Positions 1 through 8,213 of a DNA stretch of 13,398 nucleotides are shown here, one piece after another. This DNA is from a candidate division LCP-89 bacterium (GTDB lineage: Bacteria; Electryoneota; B3-LCP): positions 1 to 13,398 of the forward strand of contig JALGZU010000039.1 of the NCBI GenBank assembly GCA_025774735.1, in the 5' to 3' direction. The notes beneath the pieces are model-generated. The model worked only from the letters and a program-made list of their open reading frames with translations. It made no database searches and had not been told where the DNA came from. The position numbers were made by a program, and so were the translations under genes. How positions within the stretch are numbered: the stretch's first letter is position 1; each line of letters opens with the position of its first letter.

Positions 1-423
1 GTCTATCATTACAACGCTTATGCCGTCGTGGATCAGGATACATCGAAGGACAGCTTCATGTTCGGTAAGCTGGGGACGACAACTGACGGCATCGATGGGT
101 GGGGAAATGCAGGAGATCCGCTGATCGACATTGGCGGGGGACAAGCCCCCGGACTACACGGTACACCTGAGATCGTGACGAATTATCCAAATCCGTTCAA
201 TCCCGTAACGGTCATCAGCTATCAGCTTTCAGCAATCAGTTTCGTGAACCTGGCTGTTTACGACGTTTCGGGGCGGAAAGTTGAGGATTTGGTGAACGGC
301 TGGCGGGATGTCGGCATCCACGAGGTCACCTTCGACGCCTCTCATCTTGCCTCCGGCATCTACGTTTACATGCTGGAAGCCGACCAATTCACAGCTAGTG
401 GAAAGATGGTGTTGATGAAGTAA
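1..423 (+). CDS. C-terminal fragment of a secreted T9SS cargo protein (5' end outside window)
   Basis: The frame is open from base 1 and gives 140 residues before a TAA stop, so the start and the functional head lie upstream and the protein's activity cannot be known. Residues 1-25 (ending DSFMFGKLG) match the last strand of the module that precedes the sorting domain in the three complete secreted proteins downstream. A linker follows, then a type IX secretion sorting domain starting at YPNPFNP (residues 62-68) and containing VYDVSGRKV, GWRDVGIHEVTFDAS and SGIYVY, ending GKMVLMK. There are 78 residues from Tyr62 to the final Lys, exactly as in the other three. By family knowledge such a tail directs export across the outer membrane and surface anchoring or release. 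The linker contains a GC-rich palindrome (135-151). The family assignment of the tail is firm; the rest of the protein is unseen. Confidence 0.9.
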   Translation, partial: VYHYNAYAVVDQDTSKDSFMFGKLGTTTDGIDGWGNAGDPLIDIGGGQAPGLHGTPEIVTNYPNPFNPVTVISYQLSAISFVNLAVYDVSGRKVEDLVNGWRDVGIHEVTFDASHLASGIYVYMLEADQFTASGKMVLMK

Positions 424-441
424 AAAGGAAAAAGGAAAGAG

Positions 442-475
442 TAGGGGCGTCCCGGTGGGACGCCCCTAATTTTTT
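442..475 (+). terminator. Rho-independent terminator after the fragment gene
   Basis: A perfect 12-bp stem (442-453 with 457-468, core AGGGGCGTCCC / GGGACGCCCCT) closes a 3-base GGT loop and is followed by a T-rich run (470-475). It starts 19 bases past the stop codon. The stem resembles the hairpins after the peptidase and beta-helix genes (GGGGCGGCCCGGCGGGTCGCCC). The T-A pair here replaces a G-T wobble there, so pairing is kept although the bases changed. Confidence 0.9.
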
Positions 476-489
476 GCCTTAACTTTCGC

Positions 490-517
490 TTGATATTCAC
501 GAGAATATTGTTAAATT
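490..517 (+). promoter_or_regulatory. Possible weak promoter for the glycosyltransferase gene
   Basis: TTGATA (490-495) is followed after 16 bases by TAAATT (512-517), a partial match to sigma-70 boxes. It lies just after the preceding terminator and about 55 bases before the chosen ATG, where a promoter is expected. The match is much poorer than those of the secreted-protein genes, and other placements are possible. Confidence 0.3.
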
Positions 518-572
518 GCCGGATGGTCTTTGCTATTACAGTCCGTTCATTCTCCAGACGAAGGTCGATCCG

Positions 573-2117
573 ATGAATGCCCCTCCGACATCCACAAGTG
601 CACCCAGGATACAGTACAAAATTCTGGGTGTCCTCGCACTGGCCCACATGCTGCTCCACGTCTTCACCAACGGCAACTACGGCATGTTCCGGGATGAGTT
701 CTACTACATCGCCTGTTCGGATCATCTCGCCTGGGGTTACGTCGATCACCCGCCCCTCTCCCTGCTTCTTCTGAAACTCAGCCGCTTCGCTCTCGGTGAT
801 TCGGTGCAGGCGGTGCGGCTCCTGGCTACCCTTTCGGGCGGCGCCCTGGTCTTTATGACCGGGCTTTTGGCCCGCGAACTGGGAGCCAACAGGTTCGGGC
901 AGACGCTGGCGGCTCTCTGCATGGCGATTTCTCCAATGCACCTGGGTATTACCGGCATCTTCTCTATGAACACCTTCGATTTCCTCTTTTGGGCAGCGGC
1001 CTTCTACGTAGTCGTCCGACTCGTGAAAACGGAGAACGGGAAACTCTGGCTGGTCCTGGGTCTGGTGCTGGGATTGGGATTGCAGAACAAAATCAGCGTA
1101 CTCTTTTTCGCCTTCAGCCTCGTGGTGGGGATGTCGTTTACGCCTCTGCGTAGATATTTCAGGGACAGGTACTTCTGGCTGGGCGGGGGAGTCGCGCTGT
1201 TGCTGTTTTTACCCTACATCCTCTGGCAGATTGCCCACGGCTGGCCCACGCTCGAATTCATGCGCATCGCCACCGAACACAAGATCACCCAGATGTCACC
1301 CTGGCAGTTTTTCGCCGGGCAGTTCCTCGAGTTACACCCGTTCAATTTCCCCATTTGGTTCCTGGGCCTGGTCGTCCTGCTCTTTATCCCAAAATACAAA
1401 TCCTTTCGTATTCTGGGACTGATCTACGTGATCGCCTTCGTCGCTTTTGCCCTCCAGACCAGCAAGGTGTACTACCTCTCCCCGGCCTATCCGCCCCTCT
1501 TCGCCGCGGGCGGTGTAGCCATCGAGAGACTTCTGCAACGCGGTTTGATGAAATGGCTGAAGCCTGTCGTGCTCGCCGTTCTACTGGCGGCAGGCGCCAG
1601 CTCGGCTCCACTGGCCGTCCCCGTTCTACCGGTCGAATCGTTCCTCCGCTACCAGGAAAAACTGGGTCTGGAACCGGTCGCCGGAGAGCGACACCAGATG
1701 GGCGTACTTCCCCAGCATTACGCTGACCGCTTCGGCTGGCCGGAGATGGCGGCTGCGGTTGCGGGCGTGTACGGGAACCTGCCGCCTGAACAACAGACCG
1801 ACTGCACCATCCTGGGCGGTAACTACGGCGAAGCCGGAGCCCTCAGTTATTACGGCCGTCAGCTGGAATTACCCCCAGCCGTCAGCGGCCACAACAGCTA
1901 TTACCATTGGGGCCCCGGTGACGCCTCCGGAAACGTCGTCATCAGCGTGGGGATCCCGGTGGAATACCTGGCCGAGATGTTTGATATTGTCAGCCCGGCG
2001 GCTCAGATCGAATCCCCCTACGCCATGCCCTACGAGAGCAACCTGACCGTGTACCTCTGCCTCGGCTTGAAGGTACCCCTGCAAGAGGTTTGGTCGAGGA
2101 TACGACATTATACGTGA
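573..2117 (+). CDS. Family 39 glycosyltransferase (ArnT/PMT-like), polytopic membrane protein
   Basis: The product has 514 residues. Hydrophobic segments dominate residues 15-360, and a C-terminal soluble part (about 365-514) is probably periplasmic. The first loop carries FRDEFYYIACSDHLAWGY then VDHPPL (residues 39-61). The acidic pair Asp41-Glu42 and Asp58 fit the catalytic first loop of dolichyl-phosphate-mannose mannosyltransferase-like (GT39) enzymes. Further family-like segments are MNTFDF (132-137), TSKVYYLSPAYPPLFAAGG (296-314), GGNYGEAGALSYYG (415-428) and VSGHNSYYHWGPG (437-449). Family members transfer a sugar from a polyprenyl-phosphate carrier to a lipid or protein acceptor on the outer face of the inner membrane; donor and acceptor here are unknown. 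I chose ATG 573 because GAAGG (560-564) lies 8 bases upstream. An in-frame TTG at 516 would add 19 residues that look non-coding and have no good ribosome site. The gene has its own terminator and is probably transcribed alone. Confidence 0.9.
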   Translation: MNAPPTSTSAPRIQYKILGVLALAHMLLHVFTNGNYGMFRDEFYYIACSDHLAWGYVDHPPLSLLLLKLSRFALGDSVQAVRLLATLSGGALVFMTGLLARELGANRFGQTLAALCMAISPMHLGITGIFSMNTFDFLFWAAAFYVVVRLVKTENGKLWLVLGLVLGLGLQNKISVLFFAFSLVVGMSFTPLRRYFRDRYFWLGGGVALLLFLPYILWQIAHGWPTLEFMRIATEHKITQMSPWQFFAGQFLELHPFNFPIWFLGLVVLLFIPKYKSFRILGLIYVIAFVAFALQTSKVYYLSPAYPPLFAAGGVAIERLLQRGLMKWLKPVVLAVLLAAGASSAPLAVPVLPVESFLRYQEKLGLEPVAGERHQMGVLPQHYADRFGWPEMAAAVAGVYGNLPPEQQTDCTILGGNYGEAGALSYYGRQLELPPAVSGHNSYYHWGPGDASGNVVISVGIPVEYLAEMFDIVSPAAQIESPYAMPYESNLTVYLCLGLKVPLQEVWSRIRHYT

Positions 2118-2150
2118 TAGATAATTAGTGAATTCTCAGCCGTAAATTTG

Positions 2151-2187
2151 AGGCGGATATCTCGATGGATATTCGCCTTTTATTTTA
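2151..2187 (+). terminator. Rho-independent terminator after the glycosyltransferase gene
   Basis: An 11-bp stem AGGCGGATATC (2151-2161) pairs with GATATTCGCCT (2168-2178), with one G-T wobble and a 6-base loop. The run TTTTATTTT (2178-2186) follows. It lies 33 bases after the stop codon and separates this gene from the next promoter. Confidence 0.85.
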
Positions 2188-2249
2188 CCAAGGGGGTGCT
2201 TTAATATTTGAATCATCAATAGCAAAAATACTACGATTTAAAAAATCTC

Positions 2250-2278
2250 TTGACATATCAATCAAAGTGTGTTATATT
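2250..2278 (+). promoter_or_regulatory. Sigma-70-type promoter of the LVIVD propeller gene
   Basis: A perfect -35 TTGACA (2250-2255) is followed by a 17-base spacer and -10 TATATT (2273-2278). The predicted start of transcription near 2285 gives a leader of about 43 bases. The arrangement is the same as upstream of the beta-helix gene. It also shows that an upstream in-frame TTG at 2250, inside the -35 box, is not the translation start. Confidence 0.85.
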
Positions 2279-2327
2279 TTGTACTGAGGGGGGACTTCAT
2301 CCTTTTCCTTCGCCAGAGGAGTTGATC

Positions 2328-5237
2328 ATGAGAAATCTTGTATCTGCTTCGATAGTTTGCCTCTTGATACTAAGTTATTCCCTCTGCACGACGGCAAACG
2401 CTCAGGATTACGAATTCAATCACCTGGCATCCACTCTCATCTCGAACAGCTACAACAGCCTGAATTTTGACGCCGCGCAAAACCATTACTTCTTCACCGG
2501 ATACGGCGTTGAATGTATGGACCTCAATAACCCCTCGAACCCTCAGGTGGTGAGTGTCATAGTCACTCCAGGCCAGAGCTATGAAGGTGCCTATTTAATA
2601 GCACAATCCGGTTTAGATGATGGCTTTTTGATCGCAGACGGGGATGTGGGCGTGACGTTTGTCGACGTATGGGATCCGGATTCTATGTATGTTAAGGTCA
2701 CTCTGGATGTCGGTGGGATCTGCCGAAACGTCGCCGTCCAAGACGAAGATAGCACCTATGTCTGCTGTGCGGTCGACGGGGTTGGAATCATCGTTGTCAA
2801 TGTCGAAGACAACGCCAATCCGTTCGTGATGGGTGCCTACCCGGACGCCGAGATCACCATCCACGATCTGGAATTCTTCGGGGATTACCTCTACGTCGCG
2901 GCCGATGACAGCTTGTCGTTAATGGATGTGAGCGATCCCGCAAATCCTCAGTTCTTCAGCAGCTGGTCATATCCGGGGATCAGTATTCTGGGCATGGACT
3001 ACCACCCTGCCCAGGATTCGCTCTATCTTGCGCTCGGAGCTCCCGGCGTGATTACTCTCGATATGAACGATCTGGCAAATCCTGCCATCACCGGCGGCTT
3101 GATCTCCACGAATGGCCCTGCTCTAGGCGTAGCCACATACATCTTCAATTACGTGGGGACTTATTACTATTACTTCGTTGTCGCGGAAGGCGATGCCGGA
3201 TTTGAGATTTACTGGTGCCAAATACCCGGTTCGCCTACTTCAATACAGGCAACAGTGGGGTCATGCAATTCTGTTCTCACAAATGGTTTAGCTGCATACT
3301 TCGCTGAAGGTGCGAAAGGATTTGAAATTTGGGATGTTGCTGCAGCTTATTCACCCGAATTTGTTACGCATCACGAGGAATCCGGCGGTGCCCGCAGCGC
3401 AGAGCGCAGTGGCAACTATGCCTACGTCGCCAATTACAGCGCCGGGATGACCGTCCTGGATTTAACCGATATGGCAAATCCGGACAGCCTGACCTCTGTT
3501 ACCATCGATAGCCTCTGTTTTGACGTTATCGCTGTATGGCCCTATGTCTATGCTCTGGACTTCGGCGGTGAGTGGAGAGTCTTCGATGTGACCAATCCGG
3601 CGTCCCCCACCACGGTATATACGGTCATCGGCCCCGAAGGGTACAGATCCATGGATGTTTGGAACGGTTATCTCTACATGGGCATCTATTTTGGCGCGGG
3701 CGTCCAGATATACGATGTCGATACCAACCCGGCTGTACCTCTCTATCTCGGTCTCATGCCTGCACCCCAACCGGATACGGATATCGAAGACGTTGAGGCC
3801 GCTGATGGATTGCTTTACCTGGCTGCTTTAAATCAGGGAGTATACATTTACGACCTCGCCGATCCCGCCAATCCGGCACTACTCTCCAATTACCAGACAA
3901 CCGGAACAACGCATATGGTTGAGGTTGACGGCTCCACCGCATACATCGCGGCAGGCTCGGAGGGCGTGCTCGTTCTGGACGCGACCGATCCGGCGAATCC
4001 CGCCTTGTTGAGTACCATATTCGTCGGGAGCGACGTGTCGGGAGTAACCTATGATGACGGAATCCTACTCGTAGCACATGCGGAAAGCGGAGTGAGCGCC
4101 TACGACGTCACTGATCCGTCATCGCCCGTCTGGTTGACATCGCATGATTCCCCGGGGCAGGCGTGTGAAGTGGTAGCCTGGGATGCCTGGCATGCCCTTC
4201 TATGTGATACTTACTCCCTGGAGATCTTCGAGGTGGAAAGCGATCCCCAACCGGTCATCTCCCTATCTGCCAGCCAGCTTGATTTCGGATCCGTACCTGT
4301 AGGGGAACAGGTGGACCTGCCTCTCACCATTTACAATGTTGGCAGCGAGATCCTGATTCTGTATGAGGTAGTGACCGGCGATCCCGTTTTCGGCACCGAT
4401 TTCAACCCTTCAGATAGCCTCATAACCCCCGGAGACAGTTTAGTACTGACTGTCTCGTTTGCCCCGGATGAGGCGGTCTATTACTCCAATAATTTGACCA
4501 TCGAGAACAATGATGCCAGCGTTGACGTCGCACTCCTGGGTGAAGGGTTGGTTGGAATCGCTGTTACCATACTCCCGCTGAATCCACCAATTATCATACC
4601 TCAAACGGGCGGCAGCTTCGACTTCAATGTCGCTGTAGTCAACAATCAACTTCCACCTGCGACCTTCGATGCCTGGATAATGGTTACTCTGCCGAACGGG
4701 ATGCAGTTCGGTCCAGTATTGGGTCCGGTCAATTTAACCCTTCCCGGCGGGGAATCCATCAATCGGGATCGCACCCAGTCTGTGCCCGGAGGAGCACCGC
4801 CGGGTACATATACCTATAGTGCATATGTCGGAGATTATCCCATCGAAATCTGGGATCAGGACAGTTTCACCTTTGAAAAGCTGGCTAGCGGAACTGGCGC
4901 AGTGGTGAGCGATTGGGTGAGCTTTGGCGAAAGCTTTGATCCCTGGCTGAGCGATATAACTGAGGAGATCCCCGACGACTTCGCACTGCAGGCAGCCTTC
5001 CCTAACCCTTTCAATCCAGTCACCAGACTATCATTCGCGCTGCCCGAGGCACTTCAAGTGAACCTGTCGGTATTCGATATATCTGGTCGTCGTGTGGTCA
5101 CTTTAATCGACGGCTGGACCGATGCAGGAGTCCACGAAGTGACTTTCGACGCGTCTGGTTTGGCGTCGGGTATCTACATCTACCGCTTTCAGGCCGGAGT
5201 GTTCAATGCCAGTGGGAAGATGGTGATGATGAAATAG
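2328..5237 (+). CDS. Secreted LVIVD-repeat beta-propeller protein with Ig-like domain and T9SS sorting tail
   Basis: The product has 969 residues. ATG 2328 is preceded by AGAGGAG (2315-2321) at 6 bases. Residues 1-25 form a signal peptide (cleavage expected after TTANA). Residues 30-640 contain about ten repeats of the LVIVD type, each ending in a strand such as LMDVSDPANPQF (198-209), LDLTDMANPDSL (377-388), VFDVTNPASP (418-427), YDLADPANPALLS (508-520) and YDVTDPSSPVWL (592-603). This indicates one or more beta-propellers, a fold usually used for binding; no catalytic motif is seen. Residues 643-740 (LSASQLDFGSVPVGEQVDLP onward) resemble the ASPM/HYDIN-type Ig domain seen in choice-of-anchor D proteins. 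Residues 742-853 are the shared module, with GGSFDFN at 761 and RDRTQ at 813. A T9SS sorting domain runs from FPNPFNP (891) to the final Lys. The protein is inferred to be a surface or released binding or structural protein; the ligand is unknown. Confidence 0.9.
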   Translation: MRNLVSASIVCLLILSYSLCTTANAQDYEFNHLASTLISNSYNSLNFDAAQNHYFFTGYGVECMDLNNPSNPQVVSVIVTPGQSYEGAYLIAQSGLDDGFLIADGDVGVTFVDVWDPDSMYVKVTLDVGGICRNVAVQDEDSTYVCCAVDGVGIIVVNVEDNANPFVMGAYPDAEITIHDLEFFGDYLYVAADDSLSLMDVSDPANPQFFSSWSYPGISILGMDYHPAQDSLYLALGAPGVITLDMNDLANPAITGGLISTNGPALGVATYIFNYVGTYYYYFVVAEGDAGFEIYWCQIPGSPTSIQATVGSCNSVLTNGLAAYFAEGAKGFEIWDVAAAYSPEFVTHHEESGGARSAERSGNYAYVANYSAGMTVLDLTDMANPDSLTSVTIDSLCFDVIAVWPYVYALDFGGEWRVFDVTNPASPTTVYTVIGPEGYRSMDVWNGYLYMGIYFGAGVQIYDVDTNPAVPLYLGLMPAPQPDTDIEDVEAADGLLYLAALNQGVYIYDLADPANPALLSNYQTTGTTHMVEVDGSTAYIAAGSEGVLVLDATDPANPALLSTIFVGSDVSGVTYDDGILLVAHAESGVSAYDVTDPSSPVWLTSHDSPGQACEVVAWDAWHALLCDTYSLEIFEVESDPQPVISLSASQLDFGSVPVGEQVDLPLTIYNVGSEILILYEVVTGDPVFGTDFNPSDSLITPGDSLVLTVSFAPDEAVYYSNNLTIENNDASVDVALLGEGLVGIAVTILPLNPPIIIPQTGGSFDFNVAVVNNQLPPATFDAWIMVTLPNGMQFGPVLGPVNLTLPGGESINRDRTQSVPGGAPPGTYTYSAYVGDYPIEIWDQDSFTFEKLASGTGAVVSDWVSFGESFDPWLSDITEEIPDDFALQAAFPNPFNPVTRLSFALPEALQVNLSVFDISGRRVVTLIDGWTDAGVHEVTFDASGLASGIYIYRFQAGVFNASGKMVMMK
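4551..4886 (+). other. Shared pre-sorting-domain module, copy in the propeller protein
   Basis: It encodes residues 742-853 of the propeller protein. Landmarks are PLNPPIIIPQTGGSFDFN, VTLPNGMQFGPVLGPV, RDRTQSVP, GTYTYSAYVG and DSFTFEKLA. The distance from GGSF to RDRTQ is 52 residues, and from there to GTY 13 residues; both are identical in the other two complete copies. The alternating hydrophobic pattern suggests a beta-sandwich. I do not recognise a named family. Confidence 0.75.
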
Positions 5238-5274
5238 GGAACAATTTTACACGTAAAAGAATGCCCGAACCGTC

Positions 5275-5298
5275 AGGCGGCGAACAGCCGCCTTTTTT
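5275..5298 (+). terminator. Rho-independent terminator after the propeller gene
   Basis: A 7-bp stem AGGCGGC (5275-5281) pairs with GCCGCCT (5287-5293) around a GAACA loop and runs into six T residues (5293-5298). It lies about 38 bases past the stop codon. Its sequence is unrelated to the hairpins after the neighbouring secreted-protein genes. Confidence 0.88.
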
Positions 5299-5370
5299 GA
5301 TTTCGTTGCGCGTCATCAAGATTTTAACATCCAATTAAGCGTATATTTCTGAGCCCTTCTGAAAAAACGC

Positions 5371-5399
5371 TTGCAATCGAAGGAAAATTTTCCTATTTT
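5371..5399 (+). promoter_or_regulatory. Probable sigma-70-type promoter of the C25 peptidase gene
   Basis: TTGCAA (5371-5376), a 17-base spacer and TATTTT (5394-5399) have the same geometry as the stronger promoters in the window but a poorer match. An overlapping TATAGT (5399-5404) is an alternative -10. The leader would be about 80 bases, nearly twice that of the other secreted-protein genes. Confidence 0.55.
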
Positions 5400-5486
5400 A
5401 TAGTGATCGCTCGCTTTACAATCCAAAAAAATAGATAAAGATAATAGAGTCACGGCTGACCTACACGGCTGAAAGGAAGACGTATA

Positions 5487-8213
5487 ATGAGGCATTTGAG
5501 CTCACTGATGATCATGGTTGTACTGGCTGGTTTCTGCACGGCCGCAGTTGCCGGCACCACATCGCATACTTATTACTTCGAACAGCCCGGGATAGAGATA
5601 ATCAACGGGCAGACGACGGTCGTCATGAATGGGGCACCCATCTGGGGACGCGTCGGTGAACCGCTGCTGCCCCATGCACCTCTTACCCTGCTGCTGCCTC
5701 CGGGCGAAGAGTCGGTGTCGCTCCGCGTCGTGATGGCTGAACCCGTTGTCCTCGGAGACGGCTACCGCATCCCTCACCGCCAGGAACCGTATCCGCTTTC
5801 ACAGGGCCCGTCCCCCGAGCTGACTCCACCCAACGCGGCCGTTTACGGCAATGACGATCCCTACCCGGCTGTAGTAGTTTACGATTTGGAGACGCATTAT
5901 CTCTCCGGGCACAGCATCGCCGATGCGGCAATCTGCCCGGTTGTCTACCGCCCCGCATCCGGGCAACTGTCATACTACCCCTGGATTGAGGTGACGGTCG
6001 AGAGCGAACCTACGCCCCGCGGCCAGCAGACACACGCGCAGATGCTGCAACGTACCCGCAACGTACTGGAGAGGGTGGAAGCCACCGTACAGAATCCCGA
6101 GATGAGTTCTGTGTACGGCGCTCAAATCCCCACCGATCCCGATTACTGGAATATGCTCTTCGTCATGGGCTCCAACCAGGTGGACGATTACCAGGAGTAC
6201 GTTGACTACAAGAACCGTTCCGGTATTCGTTCCACCATCGAAACGGTCGAAGACATCTTCGTGAACTACTCCGGAGACGATTTCCAGGAGAAGATCCGCG
6301 CCTGCATCTACGATTACTACGTCAACCACGCCATCTCCTACGTCCTCCTCTGCGGGGACACGGATTACATCGCCTGCCGCTCCCTCTGGGTGCAAGCGGG
6401 ATCATCAGCGGACAACCTTCCCAGCGACCATTACTACGCCGCTCTGGACGGCACCTGGAACGACGACGGGGACGATTACTGGGGCGAACCGGGCGAAGAG
6501 GATTGGTACGCCGAAGTCACCCTGGGACGCAGTTGTGCCGATGACGCCTCGGAAGTCGACAACGTATTGAACAAGTTCATGCTCTACCAGACCGCCCCGG
6601 TCGCCGATGAGATCGAATCGGCGTTGATGGTGGGCGAAGACTTGGGCTGGAACAGCTGGGGCTGGGAATACATGGACGAGATTCACCTGGGATCGTCCAA
6701 CCACGGCTACACCACCGCGGGCATCCCCGGAAACATCACCGTCGAGACCTGTTACGAGTACCCTGGTATCTCCTGGTCGGCCATGAACGACCTGCTGCCC
6801 ATGTTGAACCAGGGCCCCAATATGGTCCATCATCTGGGCCACGCCAACTGGAACTACGTGCTCAAGTTCTACGGTTCGCAGGTCAACGACGACAACTTCA
6901 CCAACAACGGCCTCAATCACAATTTCTTCATCGGCTACAGCCAGGGCTGCATCTGCGGAGCCTTCGAGCACAACACCCCGGACTGCATCGTGGAAAAGTT
7001 TACCACCATCGCCAACGGAGCCGTGGCCTTTATCGGTAACAGCCGCTACGGCTGGGGTGAGTACAATTCGACCAACGGCGCATCGCAACGCTTCCACCGT
7101 GAATTCGGTGACGCGCTCTCCGGGGAAGGCATCACCCTGATTGGCGCCATGAACAGGGATTCCAAGGATGACAACGTCTACGTGAGCATGTACGATAATT
7201 ACCTGCGCTGGTGCTTCTACGAGCTGAACCTGTTCGGTGACCCAACCCTCGACGTTTGGACGGCGCTGCCCGGCGTGTTTAATCCCACCTATGAGCCGGA
7301 AGTGGCTCTGGGGGAATATACTTTTGAAGTCAGTGATATCTCCGTGGAAGGCGCCGTGGTCACAATGTCTATGGACAACGTGGTCCTGGGTCAGAGCATT
7401 GTCAACGGTTCCGGCGTCGCTACCGTGTACTTTGCTGCTCCGCTGCAGCAAACGGGCATCCTCGACCTGATGATCACCGCCCACGACATGCTGCCCTATG
7501 AAGGTTCCGTCACGGTGACAGGATCCGGCGGATCGGTCAGCGTGGCCCTGACTCCGGTGAATCCCCCGGTTCAGGTACCCGCTTCCGGCGGCAGCTTCGA
7601 TTTCAATATCGAAGTGGCCAACGCGCAGCAGACCGGAACCAATTTCACCGCCTGGTGCGACGTTACCCTGCCGGATGCGCAGATCTACGGTCCCGTCATC
7701 GGTCCCCTGAACCTCTATCTGTCCGGCAGCGGATCCTTAAACAGGGACCGCACCCAGAGCGTTCCGGCTTCCGCTCCAGCGGGCACCTATTCCTTCAATG
7801 CTTATGCCGTTGCAGATGGCGATACCTCGACGGACAGCTTCGGTTTCGAGAAACTCTCAGCCGGAGATGACGGCAGTCTAATCGGCGATTGGCTGAACAG
7901 CGGGGAATCCTTCGAGGAATGGGCTGCTTCTGGCGAAACGGTCACGCCGGCTGAATTCGTCCTCCATGGCGCCTACCCCAATCCCTTCAATCCGGCAACG
8001 ACGCTCAGTTTTGCGCTGCCGGAAGCGGGACACGTGAACCTGACGGTTTACGACGTCTCCGGCCGCCAGGTGGCCGAACTGGCTGACGGTTACCGGGATG
8101 CGGGTGCGCATGAGGTCGCCTTTGATGGATCGGCGCTGTCTTCAGGTGTCTATATCTACCGGTTAAGCGCCGGTACTTATAGCGCAAATGGAAAAATGAT
8201 CCTGATGAAGTAG
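5487..8213 (+). CDS. Secreted gingipain-family (C25) cysteine peptidase with T9SS sorting tail
   Basis: The product has 908 residues. ATG 5487 has AAAGGAAG (5472-5479) 7 bases upstream. A signal peptide covers residues 1-22 (ending AAVA). Residues 24-200 fit the propeptide of C25 peptidases. The catalytic region spans about 218-595 and includes YVLLCGDTDY (285-294), SDHYYAALDG (313-322), VTLGRS (344-349), the His motif HHLGHAN (448-454, catalytic candidate His452), the Cys motif QGCICGAF (486-493, candidate Cys488 by alignment with the ACVNGDF motif of gingipains), and NLFGDPTLDVW (581-591). Residues 603-682 look like the Ig-like domain that follows the catalytic part in this family. Residues 684-791 are the shared module (GGSFDFN at 701, RDRTQ at 753), and the T9SS sorting domain starts at YPNPFNP (830). 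It is inferred to be an exported, surface-attached endopeptidase. Substrate preference cannot be read from the sequence. The T9SS sortase PorU is also a C25 member, but this tail is the same as that of the neighbouring non-peptidase cargo, so a cargo role is favoured. Confidence 0.9.
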   Translation: MRHLSSLMIMVVLAGFCTAAVAGTTSHTYYFEQPGIEIINGQTTVVMNGAPIWGRVGEPLLPHAPLTLLLPPGEESVSLRVVMAEPVVLGDGYRIPHRQEPYPLSQGPSPELTPPNAAVYGNDDPYPAVVVYDLETHYLSGHSIADAAICPVVYRPASGQLSYYPWIEVTVESEPTPRGQQTHAQMLQRTRNVLERVEATVQNPEMSSVYGAQIPTDPDYWNMLFVMGSNQVDDYQEYVDYKNRSGIRSTIETVEDIFVNYSGDDFQEKIRACIYDYYVNHAISYVLLCGDTDYIACRSLWVQAGSSADNLPSDHYYAALDGTWNDDGDDYWGEPGEEDWYAEVTLGRSCADDASEVDNVLNKFMLYQTAPVADEIESALMVGEDLGWNSWGWEYMDEIHLGSSNHGYTTAGIPGNITVETCYEYPGISWSAMNDLLPMLNQGPNMVHHLGHANWNYVLKFYGSQVNDDNFTNNGLNHNFFIGYSQGCICGAFEHNTPDCIVEKFTTIANGAVAFIGNSRYGWGEYNSTNGASQRFHREFGDALSGEGITLIGAMNRDSKDDNVYVSMYDNYLRWCFYELNLFGDPTLDVWTALPGVFNPTYEPEVALGEYTFEVSDISVEGAVVTMSMDNVVLGQSIVNGSGVATVYFAAPLQQTGILDLMITAHDMLPYEGSVTVTGSGGSVSVALTPVNPPVQVPASGGSFDFNIEVANAQQTGTNFTAWCDVTLPDAQIYGPVIGPLNLYLSGSGSLNRDRTQSVPASAPAGTYSFNAYAVADGDTSTDSFGFEKLSAGDDGSLIGDWLNSGESFEEWAASGETVTPAEFVLHGAYPNPFNPATTLSFALPEAGHVNLTVYDVSGRQVAELADGYRDAGAHEVAFDGSALSSGVYIYRLSAGTYSANGKMILMK
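7536..7859 (+). other. Shared pre-sorting-domain module, copy in the C25 peptidase
   Basis: It encodes residues 684-791. Landmarks are ALTPVNPPVQVPASGGSFDF, WCDVTLPDAQIYGPVIGP, LNRDRTQSVPASAPAGTYSF and DSFGFEKLS. The end of this copy (NAYAV, TSTDSF) is the closest match to the truncated copy at bases 1-75 (NAYAV, TSKDSF). Confidence 0.75.

Noticed and set aside
516..572. Upstream TTG start for the glycosyltransferase
   Set aside because: The extra 19 residues do not resemble the family and there is no ribosome site, whereas ATG 573 has GAAGG at a proper distance.
366..941. Open frame on the - strand (191 codons) across the first terminator and the glycosyltransferase start
   Set aside because: It crosses a perfect terminator and two unrelated + strand genes, and no family features are visible.
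2250..2327. Upstream TTG start that would lengthen the propeller protein by 26 residues
   Set aside because: The TTG is part of the -35 promoter box, so it would not be in the transcript. ATG 2328 has a good ribosome site and opens a clean signal peptide.
6405..7484. Long open frame on the - strand (359 codons) opposite the C25 peptidase gene
   Set aside because: Its translation is low in complexity (rich in Val, Gly, His, Asp) with no motif or signal peptide. It mirrors the codon bias of the peptidase gene, whose domains and catalytic motifs are clear.
5487..8213. The C25 protein as the T9SS sortase PorU
   Set aside because: At 908 residues it is shorter than PorU of Porphyromonas, and its tail is the same as that of non-peptidase cargo next door. 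Kept only as a low-probability alternative.
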